Of a stretch of DNA of 24,986 nucleotides, positions 17,901-23,233 are shown in pieces (within the stretch, counting starts at the first letter, position 1; every line of letters starts with the position of its first letter). The position numbers and the translations under genes were made by a program. The DNA comes from a virus, in the IMG/VR virus record IMGVR_UViG_3300020437_000052, positions 1-24,986 of that record. One strand, 5' to 3'. The notes under the pieces were generated by a model. That model was not told the DNA's origin. It worked only from the letters and a program-made list of their open reading frames with translations, and did no database searches.

Positions 17901-18171
17901 TGCTAGTAGGGGTCACAAGTTACGCAAGATGCAAGAAATTGATGCCATATACAAGGGCTATGCAAAGAACCTAATACTTATGCATTACCCAGAATATGCT
18001 GCAATCAACAATGAATCAAAGCGATTTGAAGAAAACCTTGGTATGGAAATGCAGACAGTGCGCCCACCAACAAAGAATCAAGTGAACGCAGAAATTATGC
18101 GTTTAGAAAAGAAAATTAGCGGCAACCTCCTTGATAGTGACAAGGACAGAGCTGTGCAACAGGCGAGATAA
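14968..18171 (+). CDS. Giant ejection-type internal virion protein (T7 gp16 position)
   Basis: 1067 residues. ATG 14968 is preferred over 14950 because A-A-A-G-G-G-G lies at 14956-14962 at ideal spacing; it overlaps the previous gene by 20 bases. The first ~60 residues are low-complexity and rich in N, Q, P and D. Recognisable blocks are L-L-S-N-P-L-T-H-S-F-N-L-V-G-Q (about 376-390), a region with F-A-N-F-Q-G-A-I-N-H-P and F-Y-K-T-P-T-N-I-F-L-R-V-T-E-R-T-P-L-G (about 565-605), V-V-T-G-Y-G-P-R-R-K-Q-D-R-A-N-W (about 652), and S-Y-S-R-Y-D-P-L-S-G-V-L-A-L-A-A-D. I recall these blocks as a set in large internal proteins of marine podoviruses. No hydrolase motif is visible. The likely role is delivery through or under the inner membrane (inference). 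Confidence 0.75.
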   Translation: MSIPPIDDNKTPPVINQNTQDITNPVEAPDEQINEQNQIQLAMAGPVRKTAVDAAETIIDSFTNPDGTLQNKADVIESPNQRKAKAAENQGENVVVEGGSAPMVNITEDGKIIMRPATPEEMTKLQLFADTAKNNPAAGLNNVVLPNLKNISTGKGDDADLVLREFVVATFNTYKDLTTSSGQRIIRTGERGFKDVINEANRISSVDAFLMLMQRSPGDRPFTDAEFLAARRTVVAMQINAEALIKKARETGNPLDKVKAAQAISMEGYASIILFGAQGDLARGLATQRIIASPSKARIQAMSQMLEKNQVITNGEVTQDNLVDYMEAYGGENAIDQMLYFYETAPNDRTRHEFAKRSMMRKYLLDPMVEIYQSALLSNPLTHSFNLVGQAVMLELQVLERAVEGRPGEALAMLKAQWKYMGQAARAFGHALRYEEALTDGTSKLDVDMKAISSEAFGIDKTQGGIRSAAGHAIDGFGILMRMQGYRPMVAIDETFKVLARGMQIEALAERSKTEAMKAAKLRGASDDDILKEGQAAYLKTLHSEETFQEGAEFARMVTFQDDLPGVFANFQGAINHPLMKIWMPFYKTPTNIFLRVTERTPLGIVMPSNMKAMLMGTNAERRAILAKIGTGTTFGALTMSLSSGMYGDGIVVTGYGPRRKQDRANWLETHEPYSIGIPKDDGSGYTWVSYSRYDPLSGVLALAADTKEVLYNSEDPEAMDDMVMNLGLATTQYVGTALPMMQFIGELIDLQGSPYADHDSKFERVRELLSKQAVQAGIIIKEQIQTGGQFGLGMQSTVERITDPTPSETKPRDINQIYPMIPGVGLTPELRGAYEALELACSKTIGCSDQLPTRTNRWGEVVPQTPGTTWNYFVPVRVISKPGKNIVNKELELMMTGLPPLSRTMNTKNIKLTGPAYADYKKYYNDPASSELAKQVFGQSVMGGVKPPKPILEAFAELFASDEYNFMIASDGKTRLAASRGHKLRKMQEIDAIYKGYAKNLILMHYPEYAAINNESKRFEENLGMEMQTVRPPTKNQVNAEIMRLEKKISGNLLDSDKDRAVQQAR

Positions 18172-18224
18172 AACGGTGACTTGTCAAGCAAAAAGTGGTA
18201 TATCTTGTAGTGGAGTAATATAAA
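18172..18224 (+). promoter_or_regulatory. Gap upstream of tail fibre with weak promoter candidate
   Basis: 53 non-coding bases. G-T-G-A-C-T at 18176-18181 (4 of 6 to -35), a 17-base spacer, and T-A-T-A-T-C at 18199-18204 (4 of 6 to -10), preceded by T-G-N, form an extended -10-like promoter candidate. A short odd palindrome C-T-T-G-T-C-A-A-G lies at 18180-18188. The tail fibre Shine-Dalgarno G-G-A-G is at 18212-18215. This is the second largest gap of the rightward block. The match is weak and could be chance. Confidence 0.28.
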
Positions 18225-19982
18225 ATGGCTACATTTAGTCTAACAGATACAGTAAGAAGGTTTGTAGGAACTGGGGATGGAAGCAATGTTAATTTTGATT
18301 TTCCATTTCAGGTTAATGCTACAACTGATGTAAAGGTTTATGTGGATGACGCATTACAGACAGTCACCACACACTATTCTGTTGTTAATTCATCTAATGT
18401 TGCAGGTCTAGATTCAGACGGGACTGGCAGAATTAAGTTTGTAACTGCTCCTGCTAACCAAGCAAAAGTTTCTATCATTTCAGATCTACCATTGTCACGG
18501 TCAAATGTTTACACATCTGGCGGCAACATCACTAGTTCTGCTTTGGAATCAGACTTTGATACATTGCATATGAAGGTTGGTGATGCAGACGAACAACTAC
18601 AAAGGTCATTGAAAGCACCACCATCTGAATTGACTACTGTTGATATGTCGATTCCAGACAAGGACACAAGAAAAGGAACTGTATTAGGTTTCAATGCTAC
18701 ATCTGGTTTACCAGAAGCAGGGCCTAAGATAGCAGATGTTGCAACACTAGCAGCTATAACAGCTGACATTGGGGTGTTGGCAGACATAGAAGATGGCACA
18801 GATGCTACTGATGCAATACAAACGGTTGCAGCTAATTCAGCTAATGTCACCACAGTAGCAGGCATCAACACAACACACCTTGCTAATGTGTCTGGTGTAG
18901 CAACAGAAGTTGGAAGGCTTGGTACAGCAGACGCTGTATCAGACATGAACACCCTTGGTACTACTGCCATTGTATCTGACATGGATACCCTAGCTAATAT
19001 TGCAACAGACATCACTACGCTTGCCCACATTGAAGATGGCACAACAGCTACCAATGCTATTCAGACTGTAGTAACAAACATCACAGCAGTTCAAGGTGCA
19101 TCACAGGCAGCAACAGATGCAGCATCAGCAAGGGATAGTGCAAAGGCTATCGCAGCTGCAATGGGTGCGGCTCTTGATAACTTTGATGACCGTTACCTTG
19201 GCACAATGGCTGACACTGCAACAGCTACTACAACTGCAGTAACTACAATTACAACAACAAATGGTTCTTCTGAAGTAACAGCTACTAGTGCCGCAGGCAT
19301 TATTGTAGGAATGAAGTTAACATCTCTTAATATTCCAGCAGGCACAAATGTAATCGGGATTAGTGGCACAACAATTAATTTGGACAATGCAGCAACTGCT
19401 GCTGGTTCTGGCACATTAGCTTCATTTTCAGCGCATGGTGTATATGGTGCATTTAACACAAGCACAGACGGCCCATCAACTGACAATGACGGTGATGCCT
19501 TAGTTACTGGTGCGCTATACTTTAACACTACAGACAACGAAATGCGTGTCTATGACGGAGCAAACTGGATAGCTGCATCAGCGGCTGGATCTGCTTCTAT
19601 GAATATCTTTGAATACACAGTATCAGGTTCGCCCACCGATACATTTTCTGGAACAGATGATAACGGAGCAACATTATCCTATACTCAACAGAACATCCAG
19701 GTAGTTAAGGACGGTGTTATTCTTCATGCAGATGACTTTACTGCAAACAACGGAACATCTGTTGTCTTGCAATCGAATGCAGCTGTAGGTTCTGAAATTG
19801 TAATCTATGCTTTTAAATCATTCACGGTTGCTGACACAGTTTCAAAATCTGCAGGTGGCACATTTAGTTCTAACGTCACTGTGACAGGCACATTGAACGC
19901 AACCACAGATGTTCAAGTAAATGGGGCGTCTGTAGCAACAATGGGCAAATCAATCGCAATGGCTATAGTATTCGGAGGATAA
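18225..19982 (+). CDS. Tail fibre protein with T7-type N-terminal attachment domain
   Basis: 585 residues. Residues 1-130 match the T7 tail fibre N-terminal domain that docks on the adaptor/nozzle: R-R-F-V-G-T-G-D-G-S-N-V-N-F-D-F-P-F, V-K-V-Y-V-D-D, P-L-S-R-S, and S-A-L-E-S-D-F-D-T-L-H-M-K-V. Residues about 175-300 are a repetitive shaft with I-E-D-G-T-containing repeats and V-S-D-M-N/D-T-L segments, as in marine phage fibres. Then come L-D-N-F-D-D-R-Y-L-G and A-L-Y-F-N-T-T-D-N-E-M-R-V-Y-D-G-A-N-W (about 432-450), and a beta-rich C-terminus. No chaperone or enzymatic domain is evident. Binding specificity probably lies in the C-terminal third or in the following small genes (inference). Confidence 0.9.
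   Translation: MATFSLTDTVRRFVGTGDGSNVNFDFPFQVNATTDVKVYVDDALQTVTTHYSVVNSSNVAGLDSDGTGRIKFVTAPANQAKVSIISDLPLSRSNVYTSGGNITSSALESDFDTLHMKVGDADEQLQRSLKAPPSELTTVDMSIPDKDTRKGTVLGFNATSGLPEAGPKIADVATLAAITADIGVLADIEDGTDATDAIQTVAANSANVTTVAGINTTHLANVSGVATEVGRLGTADAVSDMNTLGTTAIVSDMDTLANIATDITTLAHIEDGTTATNAIQTVVTNITAVQGASQAATDAASARDSAKAIAAAMGAALDNFDDRYLGTMADTATATTTAVTTITTTNGSSEVTATSAAGIIVGMKLTSLNIPAGTNVIGISGTTINLDNAATAAGSGTLASFSAHGVYGAFNTSTDGPSTDNDGDALVTGALYFNTTDNEMRVYDGANWIAASAAGSASMNIFEYTVSGSPTDTFSGTDDNGATLSYTQQNIQVVKDGVILHADDFTANNGTSVVLQSNAAVGSEIVIYAFKSFTVADTVSKSAGGTFSSNVTVTGTLNATTDVQVNGASVATMGKSIAMAIVFGG
18783..19070 (+). repeat. Diverged internal repeat in tail fibre shaft
   Basis: Two 45-base units at 18783-18827 and 19026-19070, 243 bases (81 residues) apart, encode D-I-E-D-G-T-D-A-T-D-A-I-Q-T-V and H-I-E-D-G-T-T-A-T-N-A-I-Q-T-V, 12 of 15 residues identical with several synonymous codon differences. 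Shorter V-S-D-M-N/D-T-L repeats lie between them. This is typical of fibre shafts built by duplication. Confidence 0.7.
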
Positions 19983-19983
19983 A

Positions 19984-20346
19984 ATGGCAGCACCAAATAT
20001 AGTAAACGTAACAACAATCACTGCTAAAACAAAAGGGGCGGCACTTAGCACTTCCCTCACCACAGACATTCTGGCTAATTCCGCATCGTCAGGAAAGGTG
20101 TTTAAGGTCAACACAATCCTTGTGAGCAATGTTGATGGAACAAACAGCGCAAGCGTAAGTATGTATTATAACGATGGGTCAACTAATCATTCTATTGGCA
20201 CAACAATAGATGTACCAGCAGATAGCACTCTTGTTCTGACTGACAAGAACAGTGTTATTTACCTTGAAGAAAATACAGCTATCAAAGGTGGCGCATCTGC
20301 TTCAGGTGATTTAGTTGTCTTGATTTCTTATGAGGAGATTTCTTAA
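19984..20346 (+). CDS. Small tail-associated structural protein
   Basis: 120 residues, beta-rich, no cysteine, no membrane segment. The pattern A-A-P-N-I-V-N-V-T-T-I, then V-N-T-I-L-V-S-N-V-D-G-T-N-S-A-S-V-S-M-Y-Y, D-V-P-A-D-S-T-L-V-L and an ending I-S-Y-E-E-I-S is one I recall from small structural genes of marine tailed phages, with no proven function. It begins two bases after the fibre stop with G-G-A-G-G upstream, and its stop overlaps the next ATG as TAATG. A fibre-associated or virion decoration role is inferred from position only. Confidence 0.72.
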   Translation: MAAPNIVNVTTITAKTKGAALSTSLTTDILANSASSGKVFKVNTILVSNVDGTNSASVSMYYNDGSTNHSIGTTIDVPADSTLVLTDKNSVIYLEENTAIKGGASASGDLVVLISYEEIS

Positions 20347-20840
20347 TGCCAAGACTTATCAATGGCAGGTCATCTTATTCTGATGATCGTGGAACTATCC
20401 TTCAGGCCCAACACTCTGAAAGTTCTAGCGCGTACAATCTAACAGCACAACAAACATATGAAGCAATTGGTGCGAATCTAACACTTGTATCAAAGGGACG
20501 TAATAGTAAGTTTTTGTTGCTTGGTCACGCTCATATGTATGGTAATCAGACTGGTTCAAACAGGTTTAACATAGGTTTTAGTGTAACCATTGGCGGCTCA
20601 GAAACTAGGATACTTGGAACAGACGGAGGTTCTGGGGATTCATGGGCAAATGAACAAGATGGTGCTTCTGGGCAGAACGGTGATAGATGTTATATCACCA
20701 CTATTACTGCAGCACCAGGAACTAGCATGACGTTTAAATTGTTAGCTGCAAGTTGGGATAATTCTGGCACTGGCGCAAGGTTTAATTACGCAGGTTATTC
20801 CTTTAAAAATATATTAGAAGTTTTGGAAATAGCAACTTAG
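20346..20840 (+). CDS. Unrecognised small tail-region protein
   Basis: 164 residues, rich in S, G, N and T, predicted beta, with no signal peptide, membrane segment or catalytic motif. It has alternating hydrophobic and polar stretches (for example K-F-L-L-L-G-H-A-H-M-Y-G and N-I-G-F-S-V-T-I-G-G) suggestive of a jelly-roll or trimeric tip domain, which is an inference. It is translated by TAATG coupling from the preceding gene. Position between a tail fibre and a collar-domain protein suggests a virion component, possibly receptor contact. No family was recognised. Confidence 0.68.
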   Translation: MPRLINGRSSYSDDRGTILQAQHSESSSAYNLTAQQTYEAIGANLTLVSKGRNSKFLLLGHAHMYGNQTGSNRFNIGFSVTIGGSETRILGTDGGSGDSWANEQDGASGQNGDRCYITTITAAPGTSMTFKLLAASWDNSGTGARFNYAGYSFKNILEVLEIAT

Positions 20841-20851
20841 GGAAGGCAAAT

Positions 20852-21463
20852 ATGAGCAACGCAAGAAACTTATCAGACATTGTAGGCGGCAACTTCAACA
20901 TTCCTGTGGGCTCACTTGGCAATGCTCCTAACCCTATTGATGCTGGCACTATTGTTTCATGGGCAAAGGACAGCACACCAACAGGCTGGCTCCAATGTGA
21001 TGGATCTGCTGTTTCTCGTTCAACATATGCTACTTTGTTTACTGCTATCGGCACAACCTACGGCACTGGTGACGGCTCATCAACATTCAATCTGCCTGAC
21101 CTAAGAGGGCGTGTTGTTGCTGGAAAAGACAATATGGGCGGCAGTGCAGCTAGTCGGATTACATCTGCGGTTACTGTTGATGGAGCAACGCTTGGTACAA
21201 CTGGCGGCTCACAAAGTCACACATTAACTGAAGCGCAACTTCCTTCACACTTTCATAGACCAGGTGGTTATTCTGGCAATACTACCTATAGATTTTTTTA
21301 TGGCTTAAACACTACCTCATCTGGTTATGCTTACCCTGCGGTTGGCGGTTCTGGAACTTTTTTAAATACATTACTTGGAACACAGACAGACCCAGTCGGT
21401 AGTGGCAATACTCATAACAACATTCAACCTTTGTTGATTGCGTTGTATATAATCAAGACATAG
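20852..21463 (+). CDS. Phage tail collar domain protein (putative fibre tip)
   Basis: 203 residues. Residues about 28-85 match the phage tail collar domain: A-G-T-I-V-S-W-A, then P-T-G-W-L-Q-C-D-G-S-A-V-S-R-S-T-Y-A-T-L-F, Y-G-T-G-D-G-S-S-T-F-N-L-P-D-L-R-G-R-V-V-A-G-K-D. The C-terminal part has S-H-T-L-T-E-A-Q-L-P-S-H-F-H and ends with H-N-N-I-Q-P-L-L-I-A-L-Y-I-I-K, typical of short-fibre and tip proteins such as those related to T4 gp12. The histidine-containing H-x-H motif is a metal-ligand type in some of these proteins. A separate receptor-binding fibre or tip working with the T7-type fibre is likely. Shine-Dalgarno A-G-G-G-A-A-G-G lies upstream. Confidence 0.88.
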   Translation: MSNARNLSDIVGGNFNIPVGSLGNAPNPIDAGTIVSWAKDSTPTGWLQCDGSAVSRSTYATLFTAIGTTYGTGDGSSTFNLPDLRGRVVAGKDNMGGSAASRITSAVTVDGATLGTTGGSQSHTLTEAQLPSHFHRPGGYSGNTTYRFFYGLNTTSSGYAYPAVGGSGTFLNTLLGTQTDPVGSGNTHNNIQPLLIALYIIKT

Positions 21464-21470
21464 GTGACTT

Positions 21471-21746
21471 ATGGCAGTATGGAAAATTATACGAGAAACT
21501 AACAACAAAGGCACTATCTACAAAGATGGTGTTTCTTATGGGGATTTAGACATTAGCTGGCTACCTTCAACAATTAGGGTTGTGCAGGGGCAAAGCGATG
21601 GTTCTGCTTACTTGGAAAAGACAAACACAGAAACAGATTTTGTGGCTGATTTGTCAGCAGAAAGTTGGCACTCGAATGTGTCTGCAACATGGCAAGCTGC
21701 TGAAGATGCAGTGCAAAGTCCGCAACTATATGATGGGAGTGTGTGA
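21471..21746 (+). CDS. Small conserved phage protein after tail genes
   Basis: 91 residues. W-K-I-I-R-E-T-N-N-K-G-T-I-Y-K-D-G-V-S-Y-G-D-L-D-I-S-W-L-P-S-T-I-R-V-V-Q-G is a pattern I recall from small proteins near tail and fibre genes of marine phages, annotated as hypothetical. It is acidic and has no membrane segment. A-G-G-T-G-A-C lies at 21462-21468, with a short gap to the ATG. Its TGA overlaps the ATG of the following AT-hook microprotein (TGATG). A virion or assembly role is only suggested by position. Confidence 0.68.
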   Translation: MAVWKIIRETNNKGTIYKDGVSYGDLDISWLPSTIRVVQGQSDGSAYLEKTNTETDFVADLSAESWHSNVSATWQAAEDAVQSPQLYDGSV

Positions 21747-21859
21747 TGCCACACCTTTATGATCTTAACCCAAAGCTAAAAGGCAAGAAGCCTGAAGCAA
21801 AAACTAAACCTAAAGAAGAGCCACCTAAGAAGCGTGGGCGTCCAAAGAAAGTTAAGTAG
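21746..21859 (+). CDS. 37-residue lysine-rich microprotein with AT-hook
   Basis: Reads from ATG 21746, overlapping the previous stop by one base, to TAG 21857-21859. The protein is very basic, with 14 lysines; residues 28-37 are K-K-R-G-R-P-K-K-V-K, a textbook AT-hook core (R-G-R-P) that binds the minor groove of AT-rich DNA. The upstream half is a K/P/E-rich disordered tail. The TGATG junction suggests coupling with the preceding gene. Roles could include packaging-associated DNA binding or host nucleoid interference; both are inference. It is short, so translation needs proof, but the motif in a correctly phased frame is strong evidence. Confidence 0.68.
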   Translation: MPHLYDLNPKLKGKKPEAKTKPKEEPPKKRGRPKKVK

Positions 21860-21861
21860 AT

Positions 21862-22308
21862 ATGCTTGCGGAACTCGCGGCTGCGAACGCGGCATTCGCC
21901 ATCATCAAGAAGGCTATAGCCAACACAGGTGATTTAGCAAAAGCAGGCAAAGCGATTTCCGATTTTGTTATTGCAAAAGAAGAACTCCAAAGGAAAGGCA
22001 ATAGGAAAAAAAAGAAGGGCATACGATCATCAGACCTAGAAGAATTCATGGCGCTAGAAAAGATACGGGAACAAGAAGCAGAACTTAAACAGTTCATGAT
22101 CTACGCAGGCAGACCTGGTTTGTGGGATGATTGGCAAAGATTCCAAGCCAACGCCAGAAAAGAACGAAGGGTACAAGAAGAACTAGCTGCACGCAGGCGC
22201 AAAGAAATCATGGAGTATGTTGGTTATGGTGCAGCAGGTTTGTTAATAGCTACCATGATAGCAGCGTTGTTAGCATGGATTGCTTGGTTGAAAGGGTGGT
22301 TTGAATGA
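21862..22308 (+). CDS. Membrane-anchored helical phage protein of the lysis region
   Basis: 148 residues. The N-terminal helix M-L-A-E-L-A-A-A-N-A-A-F-A-I-I-K-K-A-I-A-N, a lysine-rich patch (K-K-K-K near 49-52), a charged coiled-coil-like segment D-L-E-E-F-M-A-L-E-K-I-R-E-Q-E (about 57-71), P-G-L-W-D-D-W-Q-R-F-Q, and one C-terminal membrane helix (about 119-141) can be seen. I recall this M-L-A-E-L-A-A-A-N-A-A-F-A type family from marine phages, function unknown. Location ahead of holins suggests a lysis or membrane role. Its opening codons are GCG-rich, unlike the rest of the window, and an in-phase A-AAA-AAG heptamer lies at 22008-22014. No type II signal peptide was seen, so a classical outer-membrane spanin is unlikely. 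Confidence 0.8.
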   Translation: MLAELAAANAAFAIIKKAIANTGDLAKAGKAISDFVIAKEELQRKGNRKKKKGIRSSDLEEFMALEKIREQEAELKQFMIYAGRPGLWDDWQRFQANARKERRVQEELAARRRKEIMEYVGYGAAGLLIATMIAALLAWIAWLKGWFE

Positions 22309-22526
22309 CAGACTTCTTTAACAAATATATGCGCTTCAATCTAACTGCACGAATAACCATGATTGCATCTGTGATCATGTCATGGCGATGTGCAGAATGG
22401 TTCATGGAATTAGAAGATCCAACAACTGCTCAATCCGCGTTTGTATCGGTGGTCATGGGAATCATGAGTGGCATTTATGGATTGTATCTTGGCAAGGAAG
22501 CCAAGATAGATAAGGGGGGTAAGTGA
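22305..22526 (+). CDS. Two-transmembrane small protein, candidate holin or antiholin
   Basis: 73 residues with two predicted membrane helices, about 17-35 (I-T-M-I-A-S-V-I-M-S-W-R-C-A-E-W-F-M) and about 43-62 (S-A-F-V-S-V-V-M-G-I-M-S-G-I-Y-G-L-Y-L-G), and a basic tail. Size and topology suit a class II type holin or antiholin. ATGA overlap with the previous gene, A-A-G-G-G-T-G-G upstream; the stop overlaps the GTG start of the next, holin-like gene. The W-R-C-A-E segment within the first helix is unusual for a simple membrane anchor. The exact lysis role cannot be told from sequence. Confidence 0.7.
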   Translation: MTDFFNKYMRFNLTARITMIASVIMSWRCAEWFMELEDPTTAQSAFVSVVMGIMSGIYGLYLGKEAKIDKGGK

Positions 22527-22915
22527 TAAATTTATTAGGAAGTTTGGTTGGCCCAGTCACTGGGTTGCTAGACAAGTTCATCGAAGATAAAGATCAAAGG
22601 GCACGCCTTGCCCACGAAATTGCGACGATGGCAGAAAAGCAATCGCATGAACAAGTCATGGCACAGATCGAAGTATTGAAAGCTGATGCAAAGGGCAACT
22701 GGTTTCAATCAAGCTGGCGCCCGTTGATTGGATGGATATGCGGGCTGTCTCTTGGAATCAACTACATGGTATCGCCAATCATGGCAGGCTTTGGTATCAC
22801 CATACCGCAGGCTGACATGTCTGTAATGATGCCTTTACTTTTCGGCATGCTTGGAATCGCAGGCATGCGGAGCTATGACAAGAAACAAAACACAGACACA
22901 AAGGAGGTGAAGTGA
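22523..22915 (+). CDS. Holin of the GTA 3-TM type
   Basis: 130 residues from a GTG start at 22523 overlapping the previous stop as GTGA, with A-A-G-G-G-G-G-G-T at 22512-22520. The pattern fits the GTA-holin 3TM family: an N-terminal amphipathic segment (L-L-G-S-L-V-G-P-V-T-G-L-L-D), a helical charged middle, then W-F-Q-S-S-W-R-P-L-I-G-W-I-C-G-L-S-L-G-I-N-Y (about 61-82) and a second hydrophobic block M-S-V-M-M-P-L-L-F-G-M-L-G-I-A-G-M. Holins of this kind release gene transfer agents and phages by permeabilising the membrane so that a cytoplasmic endolysin can reach the wall. The endolysin gene lies 314 bases downstream and has no secretion signal, which fits. Confidence 0.88.
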   Translation: MINLLGSLVGPVTGLLDKFIEDKDQRARLAHEIATMAEKQSHEQVMAQIEVLKADAKGNWFQSSWRPLIGWICGLSLGINYMVSPIMAGFGITIPQADMSVMMPLLFGMLGIAGMRSYDKKQNTDTKEVK

Positions 22916-22916
22916 A

Positions 22917-23039
22917 ATGCCACAAGGCCCAGGCACTTATGGTTCTAAGGTGGGTAGACCACCAAAGAAACCAATGATGAAAACTGCAGCAATGCGGAAA
23001 AAAATGAAAAAGAAATATGGTAAAAAGAAGGAGGTGTAA
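22917..23039 (+). CDS. 40-residue lysine-rich microprotein
   Basis: ATG 22917 to TAA 23037-23039, preceded by A-A-G-G-A-G-G-T-G-A at 22901-22910. The start M-P-Q-G-P-G-T-Y-G-S-K-V-G-R-P-P-K-K recalls short phage proteins whose G-R-P-x-K-K segment resembles a degenerate AT-hook; the C-terminus K-K-M-K-K-K-Y-G-K-K-K is strongly basic. The same M-K-K-K-Y-G-K-K octapeptide closes the next gene. The function is unknown; nucleic-acid or membrane-surface binding are plausible given the charge. The near-perfect ribosome binding site and correct phasing make it a real gene with good probability. Confidence 0.72.
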   Translation: MPQGPGTYGSKVGRPPKKPMMKTAAMRKKMKKKYGKKKEV

Positions 23040-23041
23040 GT

Positions 23042-23233
23042 ATGGCAAAACAACCTGGTTTGTATGCCAACATTCACGCGAAGCGTAAGCGAATTAAGGA
23101 AGGTAGTGGGGAAAAGATGCGCAAGCCCGGCGAAGCTGGTGCGCCTACTGCCAAGGCTTTTAGGCAGTCAGCAAAGACTAGCTTGCGTAACAAGATGAAA
23201 AAGAAGTACGGCAAGAAGCGACAGTACGCATGA
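23042..23233 (+). CDS. 63-residue basic phage protein
   Basis: Sequence opens M-A-K-Q-P-G-L-Y-A-N-I-H-A-K-R-K-R-I, then G-S-G-E-K-M-R-K-P-G-E-A-G-A-P-T-A-K-A-F, a pattern that recurs in short basic phage proteins of unknown function, from memory. It ends with N-K-M-K-K-K-Y-G-K-K-R-Q-Y-A. A-A-G-G-A-G-G-T-G at 23028-23036 serves as Shine-Dalgarno, and the TGA overlaps the endolysin ATG as ATGA, so it is probably expressed with the endolysin. No membrane segment; highly positive charge. A DNA- or virion-associated role is inference. Confidence 0.8.
   Translation: MAKQPGLYANIHAKRKRIKEGSGEKMRKPGEAGAPTAKAFRQSAKTSLRNKMKKKYGKKRQYA

Noticed and set aside
18509-19054. 181-codon minus-strand frame opposite the tail fibre
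   Set aside because: Long valine/serine-rich shadow produced by the repetitive fibre codons.
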